NCBI RefSeq assembly: GCF_014694315.1
Contig: NZ_JAAOXD010000009.1
Location: 351,858 to 415,857, forward strand
Reading direction: 5' to 3'
DNA: 64,000 nt
Source of the DNA: Arthrobacter ipis
GTDB lineage: Bacteria > Actinomycetota > Actinomycetes > Actinomycetales > Micrococcaceae
Shown: positions 9,613 through 18,874 of the stretch, piece after piece
Position numbering within the stretch: position 1 is the stretch's first letter
Layout: every line of letters begins with the position of its first letter
Notes under the pieces: model-generated
Databases searched by the model: none
What the model was told of the DNA's origin: nothing
What the model saw: the letters and a program-made list of their open reading frames with translations, nothing else
Translations under genes and position numbers: made by a program

Positions 9613-9802
9613 AGGATCGACCTGGTGGCAGGGCCGGACACATCCCGACACCTGCTCTACACGAATTCCGAGGAGCGCGTCGTCGCGGCTGAGCAGCAGT
9701 GCCCGTTAGCAATCGACGCCGAGGCAGCTGAGCCACACTAAGAAGTAAGAGAAACGGTGCTAAGCGTGCCTGCACACTGCGCCGTTCCCTTACTTGCTCC
9801 GG

Positions 9803-10501
9803 TTACCAGGACGGCAGGTTCGGCAGGGGGCCGTCAGCCTCGACGTTTTCGGCAGCGCCGCGAGCCAGCCACTCGAGCAGTCCCTCGCGGTCGGACGAGA
9901 CGCGCAGGGCACCATCCCCGATCACCCACTCGTCGCGTTCCTCCGTCACCAAGGTCATTCCCGGCGCTCCTTTGGCGCGCATCGTGCGCACGGCAGCCTC
10001 AATGGCGTTGAGCACCGAGTCCGGGTCAGCCTCTTCGATGGTCCAGGCGGTGTCGAGGTCGTGATGGTGGACGACGACCTCGGCGATCCGCAACGCCACG
10101 ATTGATGTCGCGGGGATCTGCTTGCCGTGAAGGTGCACCTCCTCGACCGCGAGCTCCCCTCCCAGCTGCTGGGCCTGCTCCGCAAAGTATTGAGCGGACT
10201 CGCGCAGCCGGCCAAGCAGTTCCTCACGGGGCAAATTGGCAAGGTCCGAAATGTCCTGGGCGCGTGCCTCCTTCGAGGCGTACAGCTGCTGCTCTTCGCC
10301 AGTGAGTGCCCAGCTAATGAGGTTGACCAAGGCGCGGCCGTTCGAGGCGAGGTGGGCAATGACGTGGGCCCGTGTCCACCCTTCGCACAGGGAAGGGACA
10401 GTCATTTCATCGGCGGACAGTGACTCGACGGTGGCCATTAACATGTCGGTCTCCCTGCCGAGGCGGGACAGGTCCGAGTGCAGGCGTGCGGGGTTGATCA
10501 T
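9803..10501 (-). CDS. Mycothiol-dependent maleylpyruvate isomerase family protein
   Basis: The 232-residue protein has an N-terminal DinB-like four-helix domain with SLCEGWTRAHVIAHLASNGRAL (His50 as a metal ligand) and a second metal-binding stretch IAEVVVHHHDLD. It ends in an MDMPI C-terminal domain with a glycine-poor LPSW tail. Characterised members isomerise maleylpyruvate to fumarylpyruvate with mycothiol in the gentisate pathway, but most paralogues have other or unknown thiol-transfer roles. No gentisate dioxygenase is adjacent, so the substrate is open. The presence of a mycothiol-using enzyme supports an actinobacterial host. Confidence 0.85.
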   Translation of the reverse strand: MINPARLHSDLSRLGRETDMLMATVESLSADEMTVPSLCEGWTRAHVIAHLASNGRALVNLISWALTGEEQQLYASKEARAQDISDLANLPREELLGRLRESAQYFAEQAQQLGGELAVEEVHLHGKQIPATSIVALRIAEVVVHHHDLDTAWTIEEADPDSVLNAIEAAVRTMRAKGAPGMTLVTEERDEWVIGDGALRVSSDREGLLEWLARGAAENVEADGPLPNLPSW

Positions 10502-10964
10502 CTATTCACCCTATCGATTGGCACGGCGCGCCAACCAGCGGTCCACGCCTCATATCCATACTGAATTCGTACCGATTCGGACGAGTCGGGTACTTGTGTA
10601 AGTCGCAGACGGCATTGCCCCGCCGCAGCACGCAAGTTGTGAACTCCTCGATAGCCAGTCGCCGTTGAACCGGAAGAGCTCCCAGGCTCTGCACGCCGCG
10701 GTCTAGGTTCTGGTGGATACTGAGCTGGAGAGCCCGAAGTCGCTCGCGTTGGCCAACTCCAGTGCCGGCCTCCTCGCTCCTATTTTTATGCAGCGACTGT
10801 CGTGCCCTCTTCATTGATATGGCCAATGTATAGATCACCCCCCGGCCCGAACCCGGGTAATTTCCTCATATGGCGAGCCTCACAGCGCTGCCACACTGGA
10901 CGACGGGTGCAACCTGCGTACCCCTACCGCATTACTTTCATGCTCCGTCAGAGAGGACAGGCAT
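10502..10964. other. Intergenic, no gene recognised
   Basis: The divergent gap between the isomerase and the AAHS transporter. Short ORFs here show no protein-like signature. It should contain the transporter promoter, but I see no clear dyad. Confidence 0.4.
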
Positions 10965-12356
10965 ATGGCAAAGTCGCGTGACGTCGTCGCCGAAGATCCG
11001 CGCACAGAGGCGCGCACTGCAAACTGGGTGGCGTTCGTCATCTGCGCCGCACTCTTATTCGATGGGTACGACCTCGTCGTGTACGGCACCGTCCTGCCGG
11101 GGCTGCTCGCCGACCCAACCCAGATTGGCGCCTTCGATGCCGCCGCAGCCGGCCTCCTGGGCTCGTGGGCACTTATTGGGGTGCTGGTCGGGTCGCTGAT
11201 CTGCGGCGCCGTCGGTGACTTTTTCGGCCGCCGCCGGCCCATGCTTTTGGGCATCACCTGGTTCTCGGTAGGCATGTTCATCACGGCGCTCACCACGACC
11301 GTAGAGGCCTTCGGCGCCATGCGGTTCATAACCGGGGTGGGACTAGGCATTGTCCTTGCCAGCGCGGGTGCGACCATGGCGGAGTTCGCACCGGCAGGCA
11401 GGCGCCAGTTTTACAACGCTATCGTCTACTCGGGCATCCCGGCCGGTGGCGTCTTCGCTTCCATCATGGGCATCCTGTTCCTCAATAACATCGGTTGGCG
11501 AGGACTGTTCATGATCGGCGCCCTCCCCCTGGTCCTGCTCGTGCCCATTGCGTGGTTCAGGCTTCCCGAATCCCCGCGCTGGCTGCTGGCGCGCGGCCGT
11601 GAGGAGGAGGCTCAGGCAGCCGCCAGACGGACGGGCGTTCCGCTTATGGAAGAGCGGCTTATTCGGCAATTGGGCGCGGCCCCCCAGAAGGCCGGCTTCG
11701 CGGCTGTGTTCTCCAGTCAGTTCGCCCTGCCCTCGATCCTCTTGGGCATGATGTCCTTTTCCGGCCTGCTGCTGACCTACGGCTTGAACACGTGGCTGCC
11801 GAAGATCATGGAGGGTTACGGCTACGGGCGAACGTACGCCCTGTTCTTCCCGCTGGCGCTGAACCTCGGGGCTGTGGCGGGAGGCCTGCTGCTCTCACGT
11901 TTCGCCGATAAGCGCGGTCCACAGCGAGTCATAGCCTTCACCTTCGTAGTGGCCACCATCTCCTTGGTTCTGATGACCTTTGGCTTCCCGCTGCCCTTGC
12001 TGTTCCTGTGCATCGCCATCGCCGGAGTAGGTACGCTGGGCACCCAGGTGCTGGTTTACGGTTTCCAGTCCAACTACTACACCACCAATGCCCGGGCCGC
12101 CGGCGTCGCATGGTGCGCAAGCGTAGGCCGCTGCGGCGGCATACTGGGACCGATCATCGGTGGCTGGTTGGCTGTTGCAGGCATCGGCGGGGCTACCGCG
12201 TTCTACATCTTTGGTGGCGTGGCCCTGGTGGGGGCCGTGGTGACGGTTCTGGTCCCCCACCAGCGGAAGCTGGAAGAGGCCGAGCACAAAGTCGAGGAGA
12301 TGACGGAGCACCCATCAGAAGACCACATCGCCGCTACTTCCACAACCCATCACTGA
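10965..12356 (+). CDS. MFS transporter, aromatic acid:H+ symporter (AAHS) family
   Basis: The 463-residue transporter has twelve hydrophobic segments. The AAHS signature LLFDGYDLVVYGTVLPGLL is in helix 1, and the major-facilitator loop 2-3 motif reads GAVGDFFGRRRPMLLG. AAHS members (PcaK, BenK, GenK) import benzoate-type or hydroxybenzoate anions with protons across the cytoplasmic membrane. The start is the ATG at 10965 after GGACAGG. It sits next to a mycothiol-dependent isomerase and a LysR gene, in the same aromatic region as the benzoate genes. A LysR activator follows in the same direction, so the pair may be co-regulated. The exact substrate cannot be read from sequence. Confidence 0.9.
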   Translation: MAKSRDVVAEDPRTEARTANWVAFVICAALLFDGYDLVVYGTVLPGLLADPTQIGAFDAAAAGLLGSWALIGVLVGSLICGAVGDFFGRRRPMLLGITWFSVGMFITALTTTVEAFGAMRFITGVGLGIVLASAGATMAEFAPAGRRQFYNAIVYSGIPAGGVFASIMGILFLNNIGWRGLFMIGALPLVLLVPIAWFRLPESPRWLLARGREEEAQAAARRTGVPLMEERLIRQLGAAPQKAGFAAVFSSQFALPSILLGMMSFSGLLLTYGLNTWLPKIMEGYGYGRTYALFFPLALNLGAVAGGLLLSRFADKRGPQRVIAFTFVVATISLVLMTFGFPLPLLFLCIAIAGVGTLGTQVLVYGFQSNYYTTNARAAGVAWCASVGRCGGILGPIIGGWLAVAGIGGATAFYIFGGVALVGAVVTVLVPHQRKLEEAEHKVEEMTEHPSEDHIAATSTTHH

Positions 12357-12504
12357 CCGCACCGCTGGCAGCTGCCGCCCTGGTGCGCGACCACTCCGCT
12401 ATTAGGTCTGACGCATGTACTAGTTGTCCATTTTATGGTTACTCTGTGAATTAATGGCGTTCGGTCCTGGACCGGATACACCGGGCGGAGGAAAGGCATC
12501 CACA

Positions 12505-13422
12505 ATGGAGATACGGCAGCTGAACTACTTCATCGCCGTAGCGGAGGAGCGCCACTTCGGCCGGGCCGCTGAGCGCCTCCACATGGCTCAGCCGCCCCTC
12601 TCGCAGCAAATCCGCCAGCTGGAGGAGCAGTTGGGTGTGCGCCTGCTCAACCGCACTACCCGTAGGGTAGAGCTCACGGCGGCCGGGCAGGAGCTGCTGA
12701 CCCGGGGGCGGCAGATTGTCAACGCCGTCGGAACCCTCCGGGCGGACGTGTACCAGGTCGGACAGGGTGCTGCCGGGGTGTTGCGCGTGGGCTTCTCCGG
12801 CTCGGCGACCTATGGGGTTATGCCCCCGATCGTCCGCCGGGCCAAGCAGGAACTTCCGGGACTGTCGCTCACCCTGCATGGCGAGATGCTGACCCCGGCA
12901 ATGGAGGAAGGACTGCGGGATGGCACCCTCGATGCGGCGCTGTTGCGTCCACCTGTCGCCTCGCAGGAGATCGAGTACCACGTGGTGACGCGTGAGCCGC
13001 TAATCGTGGCGCTGCCCTCCTTCAGTCCCCTTGCGGTGGACCGGCCAGTGTCAGTGCACGAACTTCAAGACCAAGCGTTCATTGCCTATCCCCCGGATTC
13101 TGTTCTCTACCGGACCACCTCAGGCATTTGCCGCAAGGCCGGTTTCCAGCCGCGCATCTCCCAAGTGATCAGTGAGACCTCCACGATGCTCTCCCTGGTG
13201 GCCGCCGGTGGTGGTGTAGCCATCATTCCAGCAAGCATCCGTGCCCTTCAGCTTGAGGGCGTGGTGTATCGGGACATTGAGGAAGCCCCCGAAGTTGAAC
13301 TCGCCGTCGCTTGGCGGCGTGAGGACCGATCCGCGCTGCTCCACAATTTTCTCGGCGTCGTGCGCACAGCGACGACAGATCTTCCCAGTAGTCACGTTTC
13401 CTCCCCTCCCGGAACGCGATAA
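12505..13422 (+). CDS. LysR-family transcriptional regulator (BenM/CatR-like)
   Basis: The 305-residue regulator begins MEIRQLNYFIAVAEERHFGRAAERLHMAQPPLSQQIRQLE, a classic LysR wHTH, followed by the periplasmic-binding-like effector domain with VSQVISETSTMLSLVAAGGGVAIIP. This pattern is close to BenM/CatM/CatR regulators of catechol genes. The ATG at 12505 follows GGAGGAAAGG; the frame is open to 12424 but without a better start. It lies 149 bases downstream of the AAHS transporter and ends 28 bases from the convergent LuxR-type gene. It is a candidate regulator for the transporter or for the ben/cat operons. Confidence 0.88.
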   Translation: MEIRQLNYFIAVAEERHFGRAAERLHMAQPPLSQQIRQLEEQLGVRLLNRTTRRVELTAAGQELLTRGRQIVNAVGTLRADVYQVGQGAAGVLRVGFSGSATYGVMPPIVRRAKQELPGLSLTLHGEMLTPAMEEGLRDGTLDAALLRPPVASQEIEYHVVTREPLIVALPSFSPLAVDRPVSVHELQDQAFIAYPPDSVLYRTTSGICRKAGFQPRISQVISETSTMLSLVAAGGGVAIIPASIRALQLEGVVYRDIEEAPEVELAVAWRREDRSALLHNFLGVVRTATTDLPSSHVSSPPGTR

Positions 13423-13449
13423 CGGTTGCCTCATGGACATGACCTGTCC

Positions 13450-16335
13450 TCAGTCCGCGGCCCGAAACCGTGCCGCCAGTTCACTCCGGGAGCGGATCCC
13501 CAACTTCCCGTAGATGCGCGTCAGGTGGTACTGCACGGTCTTCTCGGCCAGAAACAGGCTACGGGCAGCCTCCTTGTTGGTTGCGCCCGCGGCCACTAGC
13601 TCGGCCACAGCCTGCTCCTGGGCCGTGAGCTGGACCTGCGGGCGGGTCACGGCGGCGAGCACGGCGTCAGAAGGGTCGGGCAGGTTGCCGACATCAAGCC
13701 CTGTCGCCTTCAGCTCCCGGTCGCATCTGTCCACGTACGTGACAGCGCCCAGGGAATCGTAGAGATCCCTTGCCACGCGAAGCACTGAGGATGCCAGGCG
13801 TCTCTTACCGGCCCGTCGCATGCTCTGCCCGAAGGCAAAGCTCACCCTTGCGCGCAGGTACGGCCGGTTAAGCCCGCGCAAATGTCCCAGTGCCGCCTCG
13901 AAGTGCTCCCGGGCCGTGTCGGGATCCCCTTGGGCGGCAACGAGCCGGCCCCTGGCCCACGCCATGCGTGCCAGGTCAGAGGGCACTGCCCGCTCCCGCC
14001 GCACCTGCTCGAAGGCTGTGAGGAACGTGTCGGCGAGGTCAAGCTGGTCCGTCATGACCAGGGCGTTGACGTAGGTGTCTTGCCAGGGCCAGAAGGACAC
14101 CCGGTTCTCTGTCCAAGGATCCAGCTCCGTGAGGGGCTGCAGTACGGCCAGAGCGCTTTCATAGTCCGCACGTGCTTCATGGAAACGCGCCCGGGCGAGA
14201 CTGGCCGGTACCTGCATGGCACGGTAAGTGCCCGGCTGCACGGCCGCTTGGGAGACGTAGTACCGCGCCCGGTCCCAATCCCCACGCATGGACCACAGTT
14301 CAGCGGCGGTCCAGTACAACAAAGGGCGGATCAGCGGCATCCGCGAGGTCTCGAGCCGCACCGAAGCATGGGCAACGGTGGCGGCGGCCGCATCCCAGTT
14401 ACCGAGCACGAGGTGGGTGCGGGCCAGCCACGCCTCGGCCCACAGGGAGATCCGCAATGATCCGCCCCGGAACTCAGTCGGGGCAGCGGCTTCGAAGTTT
14501 ACAAGCGCTGTCTCGGCGTCGTCCAGGCGCAAGGCCAGCCAGCCGGCACCCATCTGCACACGCTGCTTCTGGGCATTCTCGGAGGCGTGCTCGAAGGCCC
14601 TGCGATAGGAACCCTCTGCTTCGGACAGCCGGCCCTGGGCGTAAAGGCCCAGCCCGTAGATGGCCTCGGATTCGATGTGGGCCGGGGTGCCTGGCTTCGT
14701 GAGGGTCATTGCCTGCTCCGCCCAACGGGTGATGAGCCGGCCGTCCCACGAAGCCACCCCGTGCAGAACCAGGCGTTGGGCCACCTGCGCGGCGGCCACC
14801 GGGTCCCGCTCCGGATTGCTCGTTCTCCAGGCCATTTCCAACTGGGTCTGGGCACTGTGGTTCTGTCCCGACGCCGTGGAGAGGTAGCCAAGCACGGAGG
14901 AGCGCAGCGGTGAGGGCGCCATGGCGTCGACTGCCGCGGCCCACATCTGCGCCTGCGCCATGTTGCCGGAACCCACGAGGGCGTCTACTGCTCTAAGGAG
15001 CCGATCATGGATGGTGCGGGGGTCCGCGGAGAGCCTCGACGCGGAGAACAGTGCCGTCGAGACATCGCCCCAGGCTCCCACGACAGCCTGTTGGCGGGCG
15101 TACTCTTCCAGCTCCGCGGCCAATTCTTCGTCAGCGCCTGGTGTAGCGGACACGCGGTGGCCCAGGCGATCGCCCTCAAGCTGCACGGTTTTCGCAGCCC
15201 GTCGGTGCAGGTCCATCCGCCGGCTGGGTACGATCTGCTCATAGACGGACTCCGTGGTGCCAGCCTCAAAGAATGTCACCACCGAGCGTGACTGTTCTAC
15301 TGAAAGGCCCAGCAATCCGGCTCGATGGCCCTCGTCGAGTGCATCCATCACAGACGCGACTCCGCTGACATAGGCAACCTCAGCTATGCCCGCGCTGCTT
15401 CTAAGCACAGACGCGGCCTCCGCCACGGCGACCAGCTCCGGAGACGCTGCGTGGAGGAGACTGCGCACTCGGGCGCGCACGCGGGAACTAGGCGGCAGGG
15501 ACGAAAACCACGTCTGCCAGGTTTCCGGCGGAAGCTCAGCCAGGAGCTCCACAACCGTCTGGGGCAAACCACCGGTATGCTGCACTACGCCGTGGGCCGC
15601 CGTCGCGCTCATGTCGATGCCGAACTGGCGCAGGGCGAGCTCCTGAACCTGCTCCGGTGACAGTGGTTCCAGCGGAAGGCGGGAAACTTGATGTCCGGTG
15701 AGGAAGGCGAGCACGCCGGCGGGTACGAACTGTGCTTGAGTGGGGTCCAGAGTGACTACGAAAAGGATTCGCTTGGAGCGGAGCCGTCGCATAACGAACA
15801 CGAGGACGTGCAGGCTTTCTGCATCCAGGTGCTGGATGTCGTCGACGGCAACGACCACGCTCCCGTGCGATTGAAGCCCATCGAGGTGCGCATTGAGAGT
15901 CGAGGCGTAGTTGGCCACTTGGGCAGGGCTAAGAGCACCGGCCAGATCCGATGCCGGCGCCGCGGCCCGATCATGGTCCTTGGCCGAGCGCAGGGGCGGG
16001 GTGACCATGAGCTGGGAGTAGCCAGCGAGGGGGAACTGCGCCTCCCACTCGTCGCCGGTAGCGGACAGCACCCGCACACCACGTGCCACGGCGCGGCAGT
16101 GCTCCAGGAAGTGATCCAGCACAGCAGTCTTGCCGGATCCCCGTGGGCCGCTGAGCACCACTGAACGTACGGCCCCCTTGCGCACGGTGCGCAGCGCCTC
16201 CAGCAACTTCTCCAAGACCTCAGCCCTGCCGAGGAGCGCCAGATCTTCCTCGCTGTCGCCGTGGTGAGGGCCGGGGATCATGCTGGCAAGCTTACTCGAG
16301 CGCGGCATTTGCCCCCGCCAGCGCGTTCCCGTCAC
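13450..16335 (-). CDS. Large LuxR-type (LAL) ATP-binding transcriptional regulator
   Basis: This 961-residue protein has a P-loop SGPRGSGKT (residues 62-70) near the N-terminus within an AAA-type ATPase module, with VVVAVDDIQHLDAESLHVLVF as a Walker B region. A long helical-repeat middle part follows (about 400-880). The C-terminal LuxR HTH reads LTAQEQAVAELVAAGATNKEAARSLF then KTVQYHLTRIYGKLGIRSRSELA. This is the LAL (MalT-like) layout. The GTG start lies seven bases after the benD stop on the same strand, so it is most likely the last gene of the benABCD operon and a candidate regulator of it. The effector is unknown. Confidence 0.88.
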   Translation of the reverse strand: MTGTRWRGQMPRSSKLASMIPGPHHGDSEEDLALLGRAEVLEKLLEALRTVRKGAVRSVVLSGPRGSGKTAVLDHFLEHCRAVARGVRVLSATGDEWEAQFPLAGYSQLMVTPPLRSAKDHDRAAAPASDLAGALSPAQVANYASTLNAHLDGLQSHGSVVVAVDDIQHLDAESLHVLVFVMRRLRSKRILFVVTLDPTQAQFVPAGVLAFLTGHQVSRLPLEPLSPEQVQELALRQFGIDMSATAAHGVVQHTGGLPQTVVELLAELPPETWQTWFSSLPPSSRVRARVRSLLHAASPELVAVAEAASVLRSSAGIAEVAYVSGVASVMDALDEGHRAGLLGLSVEQSRSVVTFFEAGTTESVYEQIVPSRRMDLHRRAAKTVQLEGDRLGHRVSATPGADEELAAELEEYARQQAVVGAWGDVSTALFSASRLSADPRTIHDRLLRAVDALVGSGNMAQAQMWAAAVDAMAPSPLRSSVLGYLSTASGQNHSAQTQLEMAWRTSNPERDPVAAAQVAQRLVLHGVASWDGRLITRWAEQAMTLTKPGTPAHIESEAIYGLGLYAQGRLSEAEGSYRRAFEHASENAQKQRVQMGAGWLALRLDDAETALVNFEAAAPTEFRGGSLRISLWAEAWLARTHLVLGNWDAAAATVAHASVRLETSRMPLIRPLLYWTAAELWSMRGDWDRARYYVSQAAVQPGTYRAMQVPASLARARFHEARADYESALAVLQPLTELDPWTENRVSFWPWQDTYVNALVMTDQLDLADTFLTAFEQVRRERAVPSDLARMAWARGRLVAAQGDPDTAREHFEAALGHLRGLNRPYLRARVSFAFGQSMRRAGKRRLASSVLRVARDLYDSLGAVTYVDRCDRELKATGLDVGNLPDPSDAVLAAVTRPQVQLTAQEQAVAELVAAGATNKEAARSLFLAEKTVQYHLTRIYGKLGIRSRSELAARFRAAD

Positions 16336-16342
16336 GGCATAC

Positions 16343-17170
16343 TCAACCGAGGTCCCCGCCTGCCACCGGGAGGATGCTGCCCGTCACATACGACGCTTCG
16401 TCGGATGCCATGAACACGATCGGCGCAGCCTGTTCGTCCAGGGTGCCGTATCGCTTCAGAAGGGAGGACTCCACGGTCTGATCCACGATGGTCTGGTACC
16501 ACGCCTTTTCGGTCGACGACTGTGCTTCCGGTCCGCGCTTGACCTTTCTGGGCGGGGCTTCCGTGCCACCGGGGGCGGTAGCGACAACGCGGATACCGTG
16601 CGCGGCGACCTCCATGGCCAAGGACTGGGTCAGGGCGTTGACGCCGCCCTTCGCCGCGGCGTAGGGGACGCGGTGCATCCCGCGGGTGGCGACTGAGGAG
16701 ACGTTGACGATGGTGCCCGCCCCCTGCTCGAGCATGGCCGGGAGCACGGCGCGGCAGGACCATAGGGTCGGGAAAAGCGAACGCCGGATCTCCCTCTCGA
16801 TCTTCTCCTCGTCGTACTCTTCGTAGGGGCGGGCCCAGATGGTTCCCCCCACGTTGTTGACGAGTACGTCAATCCTGCCGTGAAGGTCCAGCGCCGCGCT
16901 CACGGCCTGTTGTGCGCCCGTGAAGGTTTCCAGGTCCACGGTCACGGCGATGGCGGACCCTCCGGACCCTGACCTGTTCGCGGCTTCCCGGATCTCCTGG
17001 GCGACCTCGTGAACGATGTCGGCGCGGTCCACAAGGACGACGGCGCCCCCTTCTGCCCCGATCCGCTCGGCGACCTTTTGGCCGATACCTTGGGCTGAAC
17101 CGGTTACAACCGCCACCTTGCCGGCGAAGCGGCCGGGCGTGACGAACTGTCCGGCGTAGGTCGTAACCAT
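16343..17170 (-). CDS. benD: cis-1,6-dihydroxycyclohexa-2,4-diene-1-carboxylate dehydrogenase
   Basis: The 275-residue SDR oxidises the benzoate cis-diol to catechol with loss of CO2 and formation of NADH. Visible features are the nucleotide-binding VVTGSAQGIGQKVAERIGAEG, VNNVGG, the catalytic Ser in NVSSVA and Tyr-Lys in YAAAKGGVNALTQ. The C-terminal ASDEASYVTGSILPVAGGDLG is typical of BenD. Its ATG overlaps the benC stop (TGATG), so it is translationally coupled. It is the fourth gene of benABCD, followed seven bases later by a LuxR-type regulator. Confidence 0.95.
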   Translation of the reverse strand: MVTTYAGQFVTPGRFAGKVAVVTGSAQGIGQKVAERIGAEGGAVVLVDRADIVHEVAQEIREAANRSGSGGSAIAVTVDLETFTGAQQAVSAALDLHGRIDVLVNNVGGTIWARPYEEYDEEKIEREIRRSLFPTLWSCRAVLPAMLEQGAGTIVNVSSVATRGMHRVPYAAAKGGVNALTQSLAMEVAAHGIRVVATAPGGTEAPPRKVKRGPEAQSSTEKAWYQTIVDQTVESSLLKRYGTLDEQAAPIVFMASDEASYVTGSILPVAGGDLG

Positions 17171-18744
17171 CAGGAAACTTTGCCTTTGGCGTCGATAGCC
17201 CCGGACATAGTGCCCTTGGCGTCGCGGGCGTGAGCCATAATGACTTCCCGGGCGCGCTCCTTGTCCTGGAGCTCGAATGCGGCCACGAGTTCGAGGTGGT
17301 CCTGGGCGACCCGCTCGAAGATTTCTGTGCCCTTCACGAAGGTCGCTGCCATCTGTGCGTGAACGTCGAGCCGTCGGTATGACTCCAGCAGCATCGGGTT
17401 ATCGCAGATCGTGAAGAGGTACTCGTGGAACTCTTCGTTGGTCCTTACGTACTGTTCCGGGTCGAGGACCCTGCCCAAGTCGACGGCGCGTGTGGTCGCC
17501 TCGGCGAGGCGGCGGAACTGGTTCAGCTGCTCCTCGCTGAGGCGGCCCACCATCAGTTCGGTCACCGCAAGTTCAAGGCCCATCCGCGCTTCCAGGTGGG
17601 CGAAACTGTCCTCCTTACGGAATTCAAGCCGGCCGGTCTCCAGTGAAGAAATCGCCTGGACGCGACTGACCGTGTCTCCTTCGGTCTCCAGCTTCTCCAC
17701 CGGCGCCGGCGCGCCTGTCTCGTCGTCGCCGCCAGTGGTTTCCTTCGGGGCGAAACGCTCGAAATAGAAGTTGGCCGGCCGGATGTCCTCGGTGTCCAGC
17801 CACTTGGAAACGGCGTTCACCATGGGCGGCGGACCGCACAGGTAAATATCGACGTCGCCGTCGTTCAGGTGGGACGGCTGAATGATCTGGGTGACATATC
17901 CCGTGTGCGGGGCGGAGGTACCGGCCTCGGAGGCGATGTAGTCCCAGGTGAAGCCCGGCAGCTTCGCTTCGTAGGTGCGCAGCCAGTCGAGCCCGACGAT
18001 GTCGGCCTCACGGGAGACGCCGTAAATCAGGTGGACCGCGGTGGCCGGCGGGTCTTCGGAGAGCTTTTCCAGGATTGACAGGAGGGGCGCGAGTCCGGTG
18101 CCGCCTGCGAGCAGAAGGAGGGGGCGCTTTGGTTCGCGGAGGAAGAATGAACCGTAGGGGCCGGTGAACTCAATTGTGTCCCCGACTGCGGCCCGGTCAC
18201 GCAGGTACTCAGACATCGCGCCCTGCGGGGTTATGCGCACCATGAAGGACGCGTCCGCCCCCTCGGGACCATTGCTGAAGGAGTACGAGCGCTCGGCGTC
18301 GGCGCCCGGGACCTTGATGTTGACGTACTGGCCGGGCAGGAACGCCAGGGCGTCCCGGTTCTGCACCTCCAGGGCGAAGGAGATCGTGGACTCCGAGTGC
18401 CTGTCCAGCTCTTTGAGGGTCGAGGTGAACGTGGCGGCGGAGGTCTTGGCGGATTCCGAAGTGGCTGGGATCTGGATGGCGAGGTCTGATTCCGGGACGG
18501 CCTGGCACGTGAGCAGGTAACCCTTCTCGAGCTCCTCCTCGGTCATGGCGTCGTCAATGTAGTCCCCAGGGTCAAACGAGCCTGAGTCGCAAAAGGCCTT
18601 ACATGTACCGCAGGCGCCGTCGCGGCAGTCTGAGGGGATGTTGATGCGCGCCTTGTATGCGGCGTCCATGACGGTCTCATAGTCGCCGACCTTGATGACC
18701 TTGGTGACGCCGTCCTCGAAGCTGAGGGCTACCTGATGGCCCAT
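17170..18744 (-). CDS. benC: Benzoate 1,2-dioxygenase reductase fused to a C-terminal FCD domain
   Basis: The 524-residue protein passes electrons from NADH through FAD and a 2Fe-2S cluster to the BenAB oxygenase. The plant-type ferredoxin has cysteines at 40, 45, 48 and 80; the FAD motif RSYS is at 152-155; the NAD part has GGTGLAP (214-220) and CGPPPM (303-308). A normal BenC ends near 340. Here a Gly/Glu-rich linker (about 336-372) leads to an all-helical segment, about 375-515, that looks like an FCD effector domain of GntR/FadR regulators. It has NEEFHEYLF, QDHLELVAAF and VIMAHARDA; His440, His483 and His505 match metal ligands, while the usual Asp is Asn436. No DNA-binding wHTH is present. 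The ATG at 18744 follows AGGAGGAAATC. Confidence 0.92.
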   Translation of the reverse strand: MGHQVALSFEDGVTKVIKVGDYETVMDAAYKARINIPSDCRDGACGTCKAFCDSGSFDPGDYIDDAMTEEELEKGYLLTCQAVPESDLAIQIPATSESAKTSAATFTSTLKELDRHSESTISFALEVQNRDALAFLPGQYVNIKVPGADAERSYSFSNGPEGADASFMVRITPQGAMSEYLRDRAAVGDTIEFTGPYGSFFLREPKRPLLLLAGGTGLAPLLSILEKLSEDPPATAVHLIYGVSREADIVGLDWLRTYEAKLPGFTWDYIASEAGTSAPHTGYVTQIIQPSHLNDGDVDIYLCGPPPMVNAVSKWLDTEDIRPANFYFERFAPKETTGGDDETGAPAPVEKLETEGDTVSRVQAISSLETGRLEFRKEDSFAHLEARMGLELAVTELMVGRLSEEQLNQFRRLAEATTRAVDLGRVLDPEQYVRTNEEFHEYLFTICDNPMLLESYRRLDVHAQMAATFVKGTEIFERVAQDHLELVAAFELQDKERAREVIMAHARDAKGTMSGAIDAKGKVS

Positions 18745-18838
18745 GATTTCCTCCTGGCTGGGGCTGCGTCCTCGCAACCCCGAAAGTTAGTGCTGTTATC
18801 TCGTTGACGGTGATGCCGGTCAGGATGCTCCTGACTGT

Positions 18839-18869
18839 GGCCGTGCCATCGGCCACGGCCGGCACGGCA
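18839..18869 (-). terminator. Hairpin between benB and benC
   Basis: GCCGTGCC (18840-18847) pairs with GGCACGGC (18861-18868), with further GC pairing inside. In the 130-base gap between benB and benC it could reduce read-through or stabilise the benAB transcript. There is no T-run. Confidence 0.4.
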
Positions 18870-18874
18870 TGGCC

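Larger units (their letters stand above)
9163..9802. other. Gene-poor debris with a flavoprotein scrap and a dispersed repeat
   Basis: No intact gene is seen. On the minus strand about 9565-9410 reads ADVVIVGAGLASPSAAWRL and then VVVESGGRTG, the N-terminal FAD-binding signature of an amine-oxidase-like flavoprotein; it soon loses similarity, so it is a fragment. Bases 9556-9612 match 25330-25387 (a repeat reported separately). A strong hairpin lies at 9292-9325. Confidence 0.55.
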
